64,000 nucleotides of DNA from Bacillus_P idriensis_A (lineage in GTDB: Bacteria; Bacillota; Bacilli; Bacillales; Bacillaceae). Below, piece after piece: positions 42,909 to 51,324 of this stretch; position 1 is the first letter of the stretch, and the number at the start of each line of letters is the position of its first letter. The stretch lies in assembly GCF_050483325.1 (NCBI RefSeq), contig NZ_JBCMYF010000019.1, positions 1 through 64,000 of the forward strand, written 5' to 3'. Both the position numbers and the translations under genes were made by a program. The notes below the pieces were generated by a model, which saw only the letters and a program-made list of their open reading frames with translations, ran no database searches and was not told the DNA's origin.

Positions 42909-43606
42909 TAAGACAATGTCGCGGCATATTATTGTTTGAAGTATTGGATATACGAAATTCTCTTACGATCTTCTGGGCGATTCTGATCAGCTGTATGGCT
43001 TTATCTTTTGGCATTCAGCTTACAACTGGAGGAAACCTGACAGTCTCAAGCTCCGCAGCGGTCTATATTTTCAGTGCAATTGCCGGATTTTTGACTGTAA
43101 AAGAAACATATCCGTTCAGTATCAAAAGAGGAGCTACAAGAAAAAATTACTATGTGGCAACGAGTCTCTTTCTCCTCATGCTTGCTGTGTTCATGGCGGC
43201 TGCGCATACTTTATTAATCATGGTGCTTGAAGGAATAGGTTCCATGGCGGTGAATGAAAATTTTAAAATATATTACATGGCAAAATTTCTGGGGCATGAA
43301 AATCTGTATCTGGTCAATTTCTTTATTGACGGTGCTCTCAGCTTCTTTTTATTAACAGGCTTCTTTCTTCTCGGCAGTTTATTTTACCGGTTTGGTTTAA
43401 TAGGCGGGTACGCCGCAATCGGATTGGGTGCTGTCCTTTTCTTCATTCCTCCTGTCCGCAATGAATTTATCAAAATAGGTTTTGAGTTTTTAGGCGAACA
43501 TGCCCTCCAGCATTTTGGCTACTTGATTGGAATCGGTGCGGTTTTTCTGGCAATTGGCTGGTTTGTCCTGATAAAAGCGGCCGCAAAAACAGTTTTTTCA
43601 AGATAA
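42905..43606 (+). CDS. ABC transporter membrane protein
   Basis: 233 residues with about six membrane helices (about 20-38, 52-68, 85-110, 140-165, 170-185, 205-225). No named family recognised, but position in gntR-ATPase-permease and ATGA overlap mark it as the permease of this exporter. A terminator follows 10 nt after the stop. Confidence 0.75.
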   Translation: MIRQCRGILLFEVLDIRNSLTIFWAILISCMALSFGIQLTTGGNLTVSSSAAVYIFSAIAGFLTVKETYPFSIKRGATRKNYYVATSLFLLMLAVFMAAAHTLLIMVLEGIGSMAVNENFKIYYMAKFLGHENLYLVNFFIDGALSFFLLTGFFLLGSLFYRFGLIGGYAAIGLGAVLFFIPPVRNEFIKIGFEFLGEHALQHFGYLIGIGAVFLAIGWFVLIKAAAKTVFSR

Positions 43607-43615
43607 TGGACTTTA

Positions 43616-43645
43616 AAAACAGGCTTAATATAGCCTGTTTTTTTA
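43616..43645 (+). terminator. Terminator of the GntR-ABC operon
   Basis: AAAACAGGCT / AGCCTGTTTT with loop TAATAT and T tail. Confidence 0.9.
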
Positions 43646-43725
43646 TTTTGGGATATAACTTGATTTGCTTTTAATAGATTATAATGAGAGGAACAAGCAT
43701 ATATATTAAAAGGAGAAACGAAAAG

Positions 43726-44760
43726 GTGAACAAGAAAAAATGGATGTTGCTCAGTGTTTTAATTGTCATGGCCATAATCCTATTGCCGCTAAGCCTATCT
43801 CTTCTAATCGCATTAGTTACTGCTCTTTTATTGGAAGGGGCTGTGCAGAGGCTGCAAAACCATTTGAAGTTTGGACGGGGTCTTGCTGTTTTTACAGCAT
43901 TTACAGCTTATGTTGCACTGATGGCTATAATTGGATATTTTACAGTTAAGGTGGTCTTTGATCAATTTGTTGCATTTGCATCAAATCTTCCTGAAATTAT
44001 TGAAGAGGTTTATGCGAGCATTATCCAGCCTACTTTAACGAAATGGGAACAAGTGCAGGAAACGATTCCAAAAGGGGTTGTTCAATCGCTGGAAGAATCG
44101 TTTACGGCGGGACTTAAGTCGTTTGAAGAAGGAGTGAACGGATTTTTAAACAGTTTGATCGATTTTATTGCCTTTCTGCCTGGTTTCATGTTTGAAATCC
44201 TGATCTATCTTATTGCTTTATATTTATTCAGCCTTGAACTTCCTCGATTAAAAAGAATGATTGCAGACAGTTTAACGGTGAAAACAAAGGAGAAATTCGT
44301 TCTTGTTCTGGATGAATTGAATAAAGCAGGAATTGGTTTTGTCAAAGCACAGATTTTTTTAAGCGCCCTGACGTTTGTGATGGCGTTTGCGGGGCTGTCT
44401 ATTTTGTCAGTGCCTTACACGGTTATCTTATCTCTCCTGATCGTCATAGTGGATATTCTGCCGATCCTCGGAACAGGATCCTTCCTCGTTCCTTGGGCAA
44501 TCTACGCATTTTTTCAAAATGATCAAGCTTTATCAATTGGATTGGTGATTCTCTTTTTAGTCATCACAGTGATCAGAAGGGTCATTGAACCTAAAATCTT
44601 TTCAAGCAGCATGGGCATTACACCTTTGGCCGCTCTGATCAGCCTGTTCATAGGATTTAAACTCCTTGGATTTATCGGATTATTTGCAGGACCTGCCCTG
44701 GTCATTGTTTTTGACACGCTTAGAAAAGCACGCATGATTCGAACGGACTTTAAGTTCTGA
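43726..44760 (+). CDS. AI-2E family membrane protein (YtvI type)
   Basis: About 344 residues with eight or so membrane helices. It resembles the YtvI sporulation membrane protein branch of the AI-2E family, with VVFDQFVAFASNLPEIIEEVY as the amphipathic middle part, LDELNKAGIGFVKAQIFLSALTFVMAF and DILPILGTGSFLVPWAIY near the end. Function unknown; second family member in the window besides 14860. GTG start at 43726, following AAAAGGAGAAACG. Confidence 0.82.
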   Translation: MNKKKWMLLSVLIVMAIILLPLSLSLLIALVTALLLEGAVQRLQNHLKFGRGLAVFTAFTAYVALMAIIGYFTVKVVFDQFVAFASNLPEIIEEVYASIIQPTLTKWEQVQETIPKGVVQSLEESFTAGLKSFEEGVNGFLNSLIDFIAFLPGFMFEILIYLIALYLFSLELPRLKRMIADSLTVKTKEKFVLVLDELNKAGIGFVKAQIFLSALTFVMAFAGLSILSVPYTVILSLLIVIVDILPILGTGSFLVPWAIYAFFQNDQALSIGLVILFLVITVIRRVIEPKIFSSSMGITPLAALISLFIGFKLLGFIGLFAGPALVIVFDTLRKARMIRTDFKF

Positions 44761-44823
44761 TCTTGTTTTGATGAGTGATCAGTACTGTTTTCTTTTTAGA
44801 AAATACAAAGCAGAGGAGCAATT

Positions 44824-45423
44824 ATGAAGGAATTCATTTATTCACTTTTAGAGGTTCTGGCTGATTTAGGCTATTACGGAATCGCTCTGGGATTGATGAT
44901 TGAGGTGATTCCGAGTGAAATTGTTCTGGGGTATGGAGGCTATTTAGTTTCTCTTGGACAAATTCAATTTGCAGGAGCGGTTGTTGCGGGAGTGATAGGA
45001 GGAACGCTTGCTCAAGTTTTCCTTTATTGGATGGGGTATTATGGCGGAAGGCCCTTTCTTGAAAAGTTCGGGAAGTTTTTATTTATTAATAAACACCATT
45101 TGGATCTTTCAGAAGCCTGGTTTGAAAAGTATGGGGCCGGGGTTATTTTTACCGCGAGATTCATTCCGGTTGTGAGACATGCCATCTCCATTCCAGCAGG
45201 AATCGGGAAGATGCCGTTATGGAGGTTTACCATTTATACAGTGGCAGCCATGATTCCATGGACGATTTTCTTCTTGTATTTGGGGATTCAGCTTGGAACG
45301 AATTGGTCAGAGATTAAATATGCTGCGGAACCGTATATTATTCCGATTGTCATTATTATGGCGCTTGCGGGGATCGGCTATTATATTGTAAAGCGCAATG
45401 ATCCGCGCACAAAGAGGATTTAA
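44824..45423 (+). CDS. DedA/VTT family membrane protein
   Basis: 199 residues, about five hydrophobic segments. The family pattern is clear: GYYGIALGLMIEVIPSEIVLGYGGYL at the start, FEKYGAGVIFTARFIPVVRHAISIPAGIGKMPLWRFTIYTVAAMIPWTIFF in the middle with the conserved ARFxPxxR. Members act in phospholipid/undecaprenyl-phosphate flipping or membrane homeostasis; the precise substrate here is unknown. GCAGAGGAGC ribosome site. Confidence 0.88.
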   Translation: MKEFIYSLLEVLADLGYYGIALGLMIEVIPSEIVLGYGGYLVSLGQIQFAGAVVAGVIGGTLAQVFLYWMGYYGGRPFLEKFGKFLFINKHHLDLSEAWFEKYGAGVIFTARFIPVVRHAISIPAGIGKMPLWRFTIYTVAAMIPWTIFFLYLGIQLGTNWSEIKYAAEPYIIPIVIIMALAGIGYYIVKRNDPRTKRI

Positions 45424-45426
45424 AGC

Positions 45427-45445
45427 TTAAACAAACGTTTGATTA
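45427..45445. promoter_or_regulatory. Operator-like motif after DedA gene
   Basis: TTAAACAAACGTTTGATTA is the reverse complement, with one change, of the palindromic element at 29918-29936. Position just after a stop codon and before a 160-nt gap; may serve the methyltransferase at 45605. Confidence 0.4.
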
Positions 45446-45604
45446 GATCGATGGCAAGTATAATCTTCACCCTTTCGGCTATAAAGTCAAAACCGGACTT
45501 ATCTATCATCTTTGACTTAAACGGGCAATTCCTCAGTTCCAATGTATGAGGCACTGAATTAAGGCTATAAATAATAACATCATTCTACTGGGGAGGCGGG
45601 TTTT

Positions 45605-46372
45605 ATGTTCAGCAGCTACAGCAGGCTTGCAGCGGAAGTTTATGATATCGATAAGCCGGTCGGCCATTCTTTTGGAGACATTGAATATTACCGGGAGCGT
45701 CTAAGGGAAGTGAAAGGACGTATTTTAGAGCCGGGAGCAGGTTCGGGAAGAATTTATATTCCTCTGCTGCAGGATGGACTGAATATAGAAGGTACCGATC
45801 TATCGCCGGAAATGCTTGAGTCATGCAAAAAGCGCTGTGAGGAAAGGGGGCTGTCACCTGTACTCCGTGAAATGGATATGAGTGAAATGAACCTGCAGCG
45901 GACTTACGAGGCGATTATCATTCCGGCAGGAACGTTTTTGCTGATTGAAGACAGAAAGAAATCGATACTTGCCCTCAAGAGTTTTTATGATCATCTGGCT
46001 GCAGGCGGCCGTCTGATACTTGATCTTTATTTGCAGCCTGATACAGCCTTAAATGAAGTCAAAACAAAAACGTGGGTTACACCTGAACAGAACGTGATTA
46101 CAATGGAATCAAAGCGGGTGGAAGTGAATTTCCTTGAGCAGTATTCAGTAAGCTATTTGAAATATGAAAAGTGGCAGGACGGAAAGCTGATTGACACCGA
46201 ACTGCAGAGATTTGCGATGAGATGGTATGGCGTTCGTGAATTTAAACTGGTCCTAGAGCGGCTTGGATTTACAGATATTGTGATTTCAGCTGATTATACA
46301 TATGGAAAAGCACCGGTTCATGCTGGGCAAACCATTACATTTGAAGCGAGAAAGCCAGAAGGGGCGCTTTGA
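45605..46372 (+). CDS. Class I SAM-dependent methyltransferase
   Basis: 255 residues. SAM loop RILEPGAGSGRIYIPLLQ (about 38-55), IEGTDLSPEMLESCKKR (about 60-76), and IIIPAGTFLLI in place of the usual D-x-V motif strand, then AGGRLILDLY. Acceptor unknown. GGGGAGGCGGG is the ribosome site. Convergent with the thioredoxin-like gene, with a long terminator between. Confidence 0.85.
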   Translation: MFSSYSRLAAEVYDIDKPVGHSFGDIEYYRERLREVKGRILEPGAGSGRIYIPLLQDGLNIEGTDLSPEMLESCKKRCEERGLSPVLREMDMSEMNLQRTYEAIIIPAGTFLLIEDRKKSILALKSFYDHLAAGGRLILDLYLQPDTALNEVKTKTWVTPEQNVITMESKRVEVNFLEQYSVSYLKYEKWQDGKLIDTELQRFAMRWYGVREFKLVLERLGFTDIVISADYTYGKAPVHAGQTITFEARKPEGAL

Positions 46373-46387
46373 AAAAGTCCCAAAAAT

Positions 46388-46431
46388 AAAGCAGGCAGGA
46401 AAAACTTCTGTTTTCCCTGCCTGCTTTTCTG
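46388..46431. terminator. Terminator between methyltransferase and thioredoxin-like genes
   Basis: AAGCAGGCAGGAAAA / TTTTCCCTGCCTGCTTTT with short loop; can work on both strands. Confidence 0.9.
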
Positions 46432-46485
46432 TAAAAATAGCGGTGTCAGTTTCAGTATTGCTGCCAATTCAGGTTAGGCTTGCCC

Positions 46486-46812
46486 TTAAACTTCTCCGAG
46501 CTTTTCTTGAAGGAATTCCGTCACTTGCTCTGGAGACTTTGCATTAGCACTGTGAAGATGTCCAAGCTTTTCTCCGTTTTTGAAGATCAGGATGCTTGGG
46601 ATGCCCATTACTTGATGCGTTTCTGCAAGTTCAGGGAACTCATCTTTATTGATTTCGTACCACTCATATTTAGAATAAGCCTCAATGATTTCATCAATGA
46701 ACATATTCATTCTCGTACAGTCAGGGCACCAGTCTGCGAAAAATTTGATTAGCACCTCTTGATCTTGGGTAATTAACTCTTGAAACTGTTCTGTAGTTGT
46801 AATTTGCTTCAT
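46486..46812 (-). CDS. Thioredoxin-like protein
   Basis: 108 residues with the thioredoxin fold, the redox motif WCPDC at about residues 30-34 and the cis-proline in MGIPSIL near 70. Cytoplasmic thiol-disulfide oxidoreductase, resembling B. subtilis YtpP. The second of two nearby ATGs (46812) is chosen because AAGGAGG ends 7 nt before it and only 1 nt before the first. Single gene. Confidence 0.88.
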   Translation of the reverse strand: MKQITTTEQFQELITQDQEVLIKFFADWCPDCTRMNMFIDEIIEAYSKYEWYEINKDEFPELAETHQVMGIPSILIFKNGEKLGHLHSANAKSPEQVTEFLQEKLGEV

Positions 46813-47014
46813 GATCATGCCTCCTTGCTCTTATTTTAATACATAATTGCGATTTTGCATTCACCAATTGCTTATGCAGGTCCAAATAAACTTTAAAGCG
46901 GACGGAAAAAGGCTTGACGCTCGAATGTTATAAAGAATTGCATGATGGGCTATAACATTTTGATTTGAAAATGATAATATAGAAGAGATGAACTTTCTTT
47001 AGGGGGATATCCAC

Positions 47015-48100
47015 ATGAAAATTAAAGTCGGATTATTATACGGCGGCAAGTCAGCAGAGCACAAGGTTTCTTTGCAGACAGCACTTGCTGTAATAAAAGC
47101 GTTAGATACAAACAAATTTGATATACATCCAATCTATATTTCAGATAAAGGCGAATGGATCCGGGGCGCAAAATTGCAGGAGCCCGTTGAAAACGTTGCT
47201 GCTCTTCAGTTTAATGACGGTGGCACAGCTGTTTCGCCGGTTGCTTTGAATCAGGATCTCTTTCCTTCAAAGACGGACAATGAGCATGACCAAATCGATG
47301 TCGTGTTCCCGCTTCTGCATGGACCGAACGGTGAAGACGGAACAGTTCAGGGAATGCTAGAACTTCTGAATCTTCCTTATGTAGGGAACGGCGTTCTTGC
47401 TTCTGCAGCCGGAATGGATAAAGTAATCATGAAAAACTTGTTTGCACAGGCAGGACTTGAGCAGGCTAAATACGTTTCGTTCATTAAGAACGACTGGAAG
47501 AAAGCTCCGGAACAAGCATACGAGACAGTTGAGCAGGAGCTCGGCTACCCTTGCTTTGTCAAACCTGCAAACCTTGGATCAAGTGTCGGCATCAGCAAAT
47601 GCAAAGACCGTGAATCCCTTGTAAAGGCTTTTGATGAAGCATTCAATTATGACCGCAAAATTATTATTGAAGAAGGCATCATCGGCCGTGAAATCGAAAT
47701 CGGCGTTATTGGAAACGATGAACCAAGCTGCTCAGTAGTCGGAGAGGTTGCACCTAAAAAAGAATTTTACGACTACAATTCGAAATACGTTGATGGCGAT
47801 ACAGATATGATGATCCCGGCCCAAGTGACAGAAGAAGAATATGCTCTGATCAAAGATCTGGCGATTAAATCATTTAAGGCCATTGACGGATCAGGTCTTG
47901 TTCGTGCGGATTTCTTTTTAACAGAAGACGGAAGAGCATTGATTAATGAAGTAAACACAATGCCGGGATTTACGCCTTACAGCATGTTCCCGCTGCTTTG
48001 GAAGCATGCAGGTGTCGAGTACCCAGAGCTTATCGGAAAATTAGTTGAGCTTGCGCTAGAGCGCCACGAAGGAAAACAGCAAATTAAACATACGTTTTAA
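47015..48100 (+). CDS. ddl: D-alanine--D-alanine ligase
   Basis: Joins two D-alanines with ATP for the peptidoglycan pentapeptide. 361 residues of the ATP-grasp fold: LYGGKSAEHKVSLQTA at the start, PLLHGPNGEDGTVQGML near 105, CFVKPANLGSSVGISK near 185, and the metal site INEVNTMPGFTPYSMFP near 315. Followed directly by murF, which attaches the product. B. subtilis has the same ddl-murF order. TAGGGGG is the ribosome site. Confidence 0.97.
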   Translation: MKIKVGLLYGGKSAEHKVSLQTALAVIKALDTNKFDIHPIYISDKGEWIRGAKLQEPVENVAALQFNDGGTAVSPVALNQDLFPSKTDNEHDQIDVVFPLLHGPNGEDGTVQGMLELLNLPYVGNGVLASAAGMDKVIMKNLFAQAGLEQAKYVSFIKNDWKKAPEQAYETVEQELGYPCFVKPANLGSSVGISKCKDRESLVKAFDEAFNYDRKIIIEEGIIGREIEIGVIGNDEPSCSVVGEVAPKKEFYDYNSKYVDGDTDMMIPAQVTEEEYALIKDLAIKSFKAIDGSGLVRADFFLTEDGRALINEVNTMPGFTPYSMFPLLWKHAGVEYPELIGKLVELALERHEGKQQIKHTF

Positions 48101-48108
48101 GAAAGCAT

Positions 48109-48138
48109 GGAAACACTATTCTTATGAATAGTGTTTCT
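48109..48138 (+). terminator. Hairpin between ddl and murF
   Basis: GAAACACTATTC / GAATAGTGTTTC with loop TTAT, a perfect 12-bp stem. Only a weak T tract (TTTC) follows, so it may be a partial terminator or an mRNA processing/stability element. Confidence 0.5.
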
Positions 48139-48186
48139 TGGTCTACATATTGATGAATAAACATGGATTTGAAAGGAGCAAAACAA

Positions 48187-49554
48187 ATGATACGACGTTC
48201 ATTATTGGATATTCAAACGATGACAGGCGGCTTTGGACTATCTGCTGAAAAAGAAAATGAATTCATACATGGTATTACAACGGATTCCAGGAAGATTGAA
48301 GCGGGAACGCTGTTCATTCCGATTGTCGGCGAAAATTTCGACGGGCATGAGTTTGCCGGCAAAGCACTTGAGGATGGTGCAGCTGCAGCTTTATGGGACC
48401 GCTCAAAACCTAATCCCCCTGCAGGCGCCGTGATTTTAGTTGACGATACGTTAAAGGCCTTGCAGAAATTAGCAAGCAGCTATTTAGAACAGCTTCAGCT
48501 TAAGGTAATCGGTGTCACAGGAAGCAACGGGAAAACAACGACTAAAGATATGGTAGCGTCTCTGCTTTCAACGACGTACAAAGTACATAAAACCAAAGGG
48601 AATTTTAACAATCATATTGGATTGCCGCTTACGATTCTGAGTATGACTGAGGACATAGAAGTCGCGGTTCTCGAGATGGGGATGAGCAACCGGGGAGAAA
48701 TTGAGCTCTTATCAAACCTTGCTAAGCCGGATGCAGCAATCATTACAAATATCGGAGAGTCCCATTTAATGAACTTAGGTTCAAGAGAAGGCATTGCAGA
48801 AGCGAAGCTTGAAATCGTCAGCGGGCTAAAACCTGACGGCGTGCTGATTTATGACGGAGAGGAACCTCTGCTCACTGAACGCGTTCAATCTTACTCGTTT
48901 AAAAAGATTTCTTTTGGGGGGTCAAAACAGAATGCCTATTCTCCTTCAGAGATTCAGCAAACAGAAAACGGCACATTCTTTAAAATCAACGGGCGGGAAG
49001 AGAAGCTATTTTTGCCTGTGCTTGGAAAACATAATGTGAATAATGCGCTTGCTGCCATCGCTGCAGCAGAATTCTTGGGTGTAACACAAGCGAAGATCAG
49101 TGAAGGATTAAAAGCAATTCAAATGACGGGCATGCGTCTTGAATTAACAAAAACAAAAGAGAATCTTGCTGTAATTAATGATGCATACAATGCAAGTCCG
49201 ACTTCAATGAAAGCTGCCATCAGACTTGCCTGTGATATGGAGGGGTATAATCAGAAGATTTTAGTTCTTGGAGATATCCTTGAACTTGGCGATGAGATGC
49301 AGGTAAAGTTTCATCAAGAGGTAGGAGAATCAATCGACTCAAAAGAGATTGATTTTCTCTTCACGTTCGGAAAACTGGGAGCGGAAATTGCTGCAGGAGC
49401 ACAAAAGAAAATGGATTCATCCCTCATTCACGTTTATCAGGATAAACAGGAGCTTGTCAGCCATTTAAAACAGACGGCAAAATCCGGAGATCTCGTCTTA
49501 GTAAAAGCTTCACGGGGCATGAAGCTGGAAGAAGTCGTCAATGCGCTTGTTTAA
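48187..49554 (+). CDS. murF: UDP-MurNAc-tripeptide--D-Ala-D-Ala ligase
   Basis: Last cytoplasmic peptide-adding step of cell-wall precursor synthesis. 455 residues, Mur ligase fold with the P-loop GVTGSNGKTTTKD (near 109-121), ADAAIITNIGESHL-type middle block near 190, and a C-terminal domain with NDAYNASPTSMKAAI near 335. The ATG at 48187 follows AAAGGAGC; an earlier in-frame ATG at 48163 lacks a site. In operon with ddl and probably with the YdeI-like gene 12 nt downstream. Confidence 0.97.
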   Translation: MIRRSLLDIQTMTGGFGLSAEKENEFIHGITTDSRKIEAGTLFIPIVGENFDGHEFAGKALEDGAAAALWDRSKPNPPAGAVILVDDTLKALQKLASSYLEQLQLKVIGVTGSNGKTTTKDMVASLLSTTYKVHKTKGNFNNHIGLPLTILSMTEDIEVAVLEMGMSNRGEIELLSNLAKPDAAIITNIGESHLMNLGSREGIAEAKLEIVSGLKPDGVLIYDGEEPLLTERVQSYSFKKISFGGSKQNAYSPSEIQQTENGTFFKINGREEKLFLPVLGKHNVNNALAAIAAAEFLGVTQAKISEGLKAIQMTGMRLELTKTKENLAVINDAYNASPTSMKAAIRLACDMEGYNQKILVLGDILELGDEMQVKFHQEVGESIDSKEIDFLFTFGKLGAEIAAGAQKKMDSSLIHVYQDKQELVSHLKQTAKSGDLVLVKASRGMKLEEVVNALV

Positions 49555-49566
49555 GAAGGAAATGGC

Positions 49567-50229
49567 ATGAACGAAGCAGTTGTAAAAAAGCTTAAAATTT
49601 TGCCGCATAAAAAAATTCTGGTGTTAAATGCACCAGAAGATTACCTTAAAGACCTATCAGCATTGCCTGAGGGCGTATCTCTCCATACTGCTCCAGAGGG
49701 AAAATACGAACTTGTCCATTTATTTGTCAGCAGCATAAGAGAGCTTGCTGAAATGGGGCCTGCTGCAGTTCATGCCGCTGGATATGATGGTATACTATGG
49801 GTTTCATATCCTAAAAAATCTTCAAATATAAAAACAGATATTAACCGGGATCAAGGATGGGATGTACTTATAAATGAAGGTCTTGTCGGGGTTACACAGA
49901 TTGCGATTGACGAAACATGGTCAGCCTTAAGGTTCAGGCCAAAAGATGCAATCAAAAAGATAACCCGGAAGAAGGAAATAGGAGTCAAACAGGAAGCACC
50001 CAATAAAGCCGTCTCCTCAAACAAGGAGTTAATCATTCCTGAAAAACTGCAAAGAAAATTAGAACAAAATGCTGCAGCGGCTGCCTTTTTTAAGGGGCTT
50101 GCCCCTTCACACAAACGGTCTTATGTTGAATGGATCACCAGTGCTAAACGTCCAGAAACATATGATAAGAGGCTGGATCAAACGATAGAAAAACTGCTGC
50201 AGAGTAAAAAGGGCCCTTATGTACATTAA
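49567..50229 (+). CDS. YdeI/OmpD-associated family protein
   Basis: 220 residues in two parts. The N-terminal 125 residues look like a small alpha/beta domain ending GVTQIAIDETWSALRFRP. The C-terminal part (about 155-215) carries the YdeI/OmdA pattern: KLEQNAAAAAFFKGLAPSHKRSYVEWITSAKRPETYDKRLDQTIEKL. Function unknown. It follows murF by 12 nt with GAAGGAAATGGC as ribosome site, so it is co-transcribed. Its stop overlaps by 2 nt the end of a small minus-strand frame. Confidence 0.75.
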   Translation: MNEAVVKKLKILPHKKILVLNAPEDYLKDLSALPEGVSLHTAPEGKYELVHLFVSSIRELAEMGPAAVHAAGYDGILWVSYPKKSSNIKTDINRDQGWDVLINEGLVGVTQIAIDETWSALRFRPKDAIKKITRKKEIGVKQEAPNKAVSSNKELIIPEKLQRKLEQNAAAAAFFKGLAPSHKRSYVEWITSAKRPETYDKRLDQTIEKLLQSKKGPYVH

Positions 50230-50330
50230 AAAATAAATGGTGCTATCACTAATACAACTAATCCGATTCCGACTGAATATGGTGTTAGTTCACTCAATAC
50301 TTCTACGGCGCTATCTTTTAAGACTGTCAT
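50226..50330 (-). CDS. Small single-pass membrane protein (34 aa)
   Basis: A 34-codon frame with ATG at 50330 on the minus strand, preceded by AAAAAGGAGCGTTCATA, a good ribosome site at normal distance. The product has a polar start (MTVLKDSAVEVLSELTPY) and one hydrophobic stretch to its end (VLVIAPFIF). It lies between the YdeI-like gene and the next terminator and is antisense to nothing. No family recognised; the ribosome site and the membrane segment argue that it is real. Confidence 0.5.
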   Translation of the reverse strand: MTVLKDSAVEVLSELTPYSVGIGLVVLVIAPFIF

Positions 50331-50361
50331 TATGAACGCTCCTTTTTGTTTTGAAATATAG

Positions 50362-50400
50362 TAACCCAGGGTACTTTTTATATACCCAGGGTTTTTTTAT
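50362..50400. terminator. Terminator of the ddl-murF operon
   Basis: AACCCAGGGTA / TACCCAGGGTT with one central A-A mismatch, followed by a T-run on the plus strand. Confidence 0.8.
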
Positions 50401-50451
50401 TTAAAACTACAACTGGCGCAGGTTAAAAAATGACATTTGGGAGAGAGCGAC

Positions 50452-51159
50452 ATGAAAGGATGCCTATGTATTCACGGATTTACTGGTGCCCCGTATGAAG
50501 TGGAACCTCTTGTCCGCCATTTGAAGGAAGAGACAGACTGGGTGCTTAAAGTGCCCACTCTTCCAGGGCACGGAGAAACCCCGAGTTTGAGGGGCATTCA
50601 ATTTAATCAGTGGATTGCCCATGCTGAAAATGAATTAAGGGATCTATTAGAAGAATGTACGGAAGTCTATATCATAGGATTTTCAATGGGGGGATTAATT
50701 GCTGCGTATCTTGCATCAAGATATCCTGTGGCAAAACTGGTCTTGTTAAGTGCGGCTGCTTATTACCTTAATCCCAGGCAGATGCTTGTTGACGTAAAAG
50801 ACCTCATTAAAGATGCCATTCGGGGTCATGGAGCAAACAATGAAATTTATATAAGGTACAGAAAAAAAGTGCTGGAAACACCGATTGCAGCCACTCTTGA
50901 ATTCAGGAAATTGGTCAGGTACATTCGCCCAATATTGGATAAAATAACTATGCCGGTCCTCATTGTTCAAGGTGAATGTGATGGAATAGTACCTGTAAAA
51001 AGTGCAAGATATATTTATGAGAGAATCACTTCAGAGCAGAAGGAGCTTTGTTTTCTCCCGTGCTCAAAGCATCTCATTTGCCATGGGGAGGATTTCCCAA
51101 TGCTTGTTGAAGTTATAGAATCTTTCCTGATGACACAAAATAAAATGAGTGTAAAATGA
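50452..51159 (+). CDS. Carboxylesterase (alpha/beta hydrolase, Est30/YvaK-like)
   Basis: 235 residues. Opens with GCLCIHGFTGAPYEVEPLVRHL (oxyanion region), nucleophile elbow GFSMGGLIA (Ser near 88), Asp in GECDGIVPVKSA near 187 and His in CSKHLICHGED near 217. This arrangement and length match thermophilic Bacillus carboxylesterase Est30 and B. subtilis YvaK. Hydrolyses short-chain esters; physiological substrate unknown. GGGAGAGAG precedes the ATG at 50452. Confidence 0.85.
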   Translation: MKGCLCIHGFTGAPYEVEPLVRHLKEETDWVLKVPTLPGHGETPSLRGIQFNQWIAHAENELRDLLEECTEVYIIGFSMGGLIAAYLASRYPVAKLVLLSAAAYYLNPRQMLVDVKDLIKDAIRGHGANNEIYIRYRKKVLETPIAATLEFRKLVRYIRPILDKITMPVLIVQGECDGIVPVKSARYIYERITSEQKELCFLPCSKHLICHGEDFPMLVEVIESFLMTQNKMSVK

Positions 51160-51178
51160 ATGACATCTCTAAGGCTTG

Positions 51179-51207
51179 TTGTAAAAGTATAAAAAAAGTG
51201 ATATGAT
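51179..51207 (+). promoter_or_regulatory. Probable SigA promoter of cshA
   Basis: TTGTAA (51179-51184), 17-nt spacer, TATGAT (51202-51207). Places the start near 51214, leaving a leader of about 110 nt. Confidence 0.6.
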
Positions 51208-51238
51208 TAAAGTTAAGTGTTTACGGGCTTTTATAAAG

Positions 51239-51267
51239 CTAACGTTTTGCCCGATGGGGCGTTTTTT
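51239..51267 (+). terminator. Intrinsic terminator inside the cshA leader
   Basis: AACG...GCCC / GGGGCGTT hairpin with loop GAT, then TTTTTTG, located after the predicted start site and 58 nt before the cshA start codon. Confidence 0.55.
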
Positions 51268-51324
51268 GTTTCACCATACATGAAAGTCTGTGAAAGCTAT
51301 AGAGATTAAAAGGAGTAGAACAAA

